NCBI GenBank assembly: GCA_035541995.1
Contig: DATKMG010000185.1
Coordinates: 1-6,873 of the forward strand
Source: DATKMG01 sp035541995
GTDB taxonomy: Bacteria > Acidobacteriota > Terriglobia > Versatilivoradales > Versatilivoraceae
Length of the DNA stretch: 6,873 nt
Direction of reading: 5' to 3'
The notes below the pieces were generated by a model that ran no database searches, was not told the DNA's origin, and saw only the letters and a program-made list of their open reading frames with translations. A program made the position numbers and the translations under genes. The first letter of the stretch is position 1; each line of letters opens with the position of its first letter. Positions 6,669-6,873 of the stretch are shown here, piece after piece.

Positions 6669-6873
6669 TGTTGCACCTCGCTCTTGCTAAATCCCTTGTC
6701 AGCGGAGGCCCGATCCAGCGGCATTGCCACCAACTCTTCCAAGCCAGCTATTGCTTTGAGATATTCGGCGCGTTGCTCGTGGTAACTCATTTCATTCTCG
6801 AGAATATTGCTCATATTGGACAATACTGTGAGAAAGTCCACGCCACCCGTCTCATAGCTGGCCAAGGAGGATT
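6665..6873 (-). CDS. TolC-family outer-membrane efflux protein, C-terminal fragment (5' end outside window)
   Basis: Only the last 68 or so codons are inside the window; the frame stays open to the right edge, so this is the end of a longer gene and no start should be assigned. The residues YETGGVDFLTVLSNMSNILE followed by an amphipathic helix ending in AIAGLEELVAMPL match the final helical repeat of TolC/CusC-type proteins (the usual pattern is a Y-x-x-G-x-x-D-F-L-x-L-L turn, then a long helix and a Leu-Glu pair). In this family the protein is a trimeric outer-membrane channel with a long periplasmic helical barrel. Its place directly before cusB, with the TGA stop overlapping the next ATG by four bases (ATGA), suggests translational coupling and a role as the exit duct of this metal pump. 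It could equally be called CusC-like; the missing N-terminus prevents checking for a lipobox. Confidence 0.8.
   Translation of the reverse strand, partial: SSLASYETGGVDFLTVLSNMSNILENEMSYHEQRAEYLKAIAGLEELVAMPLDRASADKGFSKSEVQQ

Overview
The window holds the downstream part of one minus-strand operon for monovalent-metal (Cu(I)/Ag(I)) efflux, followed at the left end by a short plus-strand leader and a broken gene. Reading in the direction of transcription (right to left), the order is: the C-terminal end of a TolC-family outer-membrane channel (cut by the window edge); a CusB-type periplasmic adaptor with an N-terminal heavy-metal-binding domain; a CusA-type RND pump; a small membrane-anchored Cys-rich protein with a NosL-like C-terminal half; and a secreted protein built from two copies of one domain. 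All five share a strand. The gaps between them are short (a 4-base overlap, then 80, 23 and 28 bases) and each gene whose start is visible has a clear Shine-Dalgarno site, so one transcript is likely. Its promoter and any metal-sensing regulator would lie beyond the right edge.

The first three genes form the tripartite pump: CusA captures periplasmic (and perhaps cytoplasmic) Cu(I)/Ag(I), CusB bridges to the channel and feeds metal, and the TolC-like channel releases it outside. The pump keeps the three-methionine site of E. coli CusA. No separate CusF chaperone gene is visible. The two extra genes at the end are the least ordinary part. One resembles the NosL copper-chaperone family but carries additional Cys clusters. 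The other has an HxHx4C motif in each of its two repeats. Both are predicted to face the periplasm and could handle metal for the pump, but this is inference.

Positions 1-540 hold no convincing complete gene. A plus-strand reading frame from 407 has a good ribosome site, a classical signal peptide and the residues QITAATIY just after it, a start typical of Oar/TonB-dependent-receptor-like proteins of Acidobacteriota. It loses all resemblance at about 514 and runs into the 3' end of the opposite-strand operon. This looks like a rearrangement scar or an assembly junction.

The likely source is a Gram-negative bacterium, tentatively Acidobacteriota: the receptor-like signal peptide and the style of the duplicated-domain protein suggest this, and base composition looks moderate (about 50% GC by eye). 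No rRNA, tRNA, CRISPR array, insertion sequence or transposase was seen.
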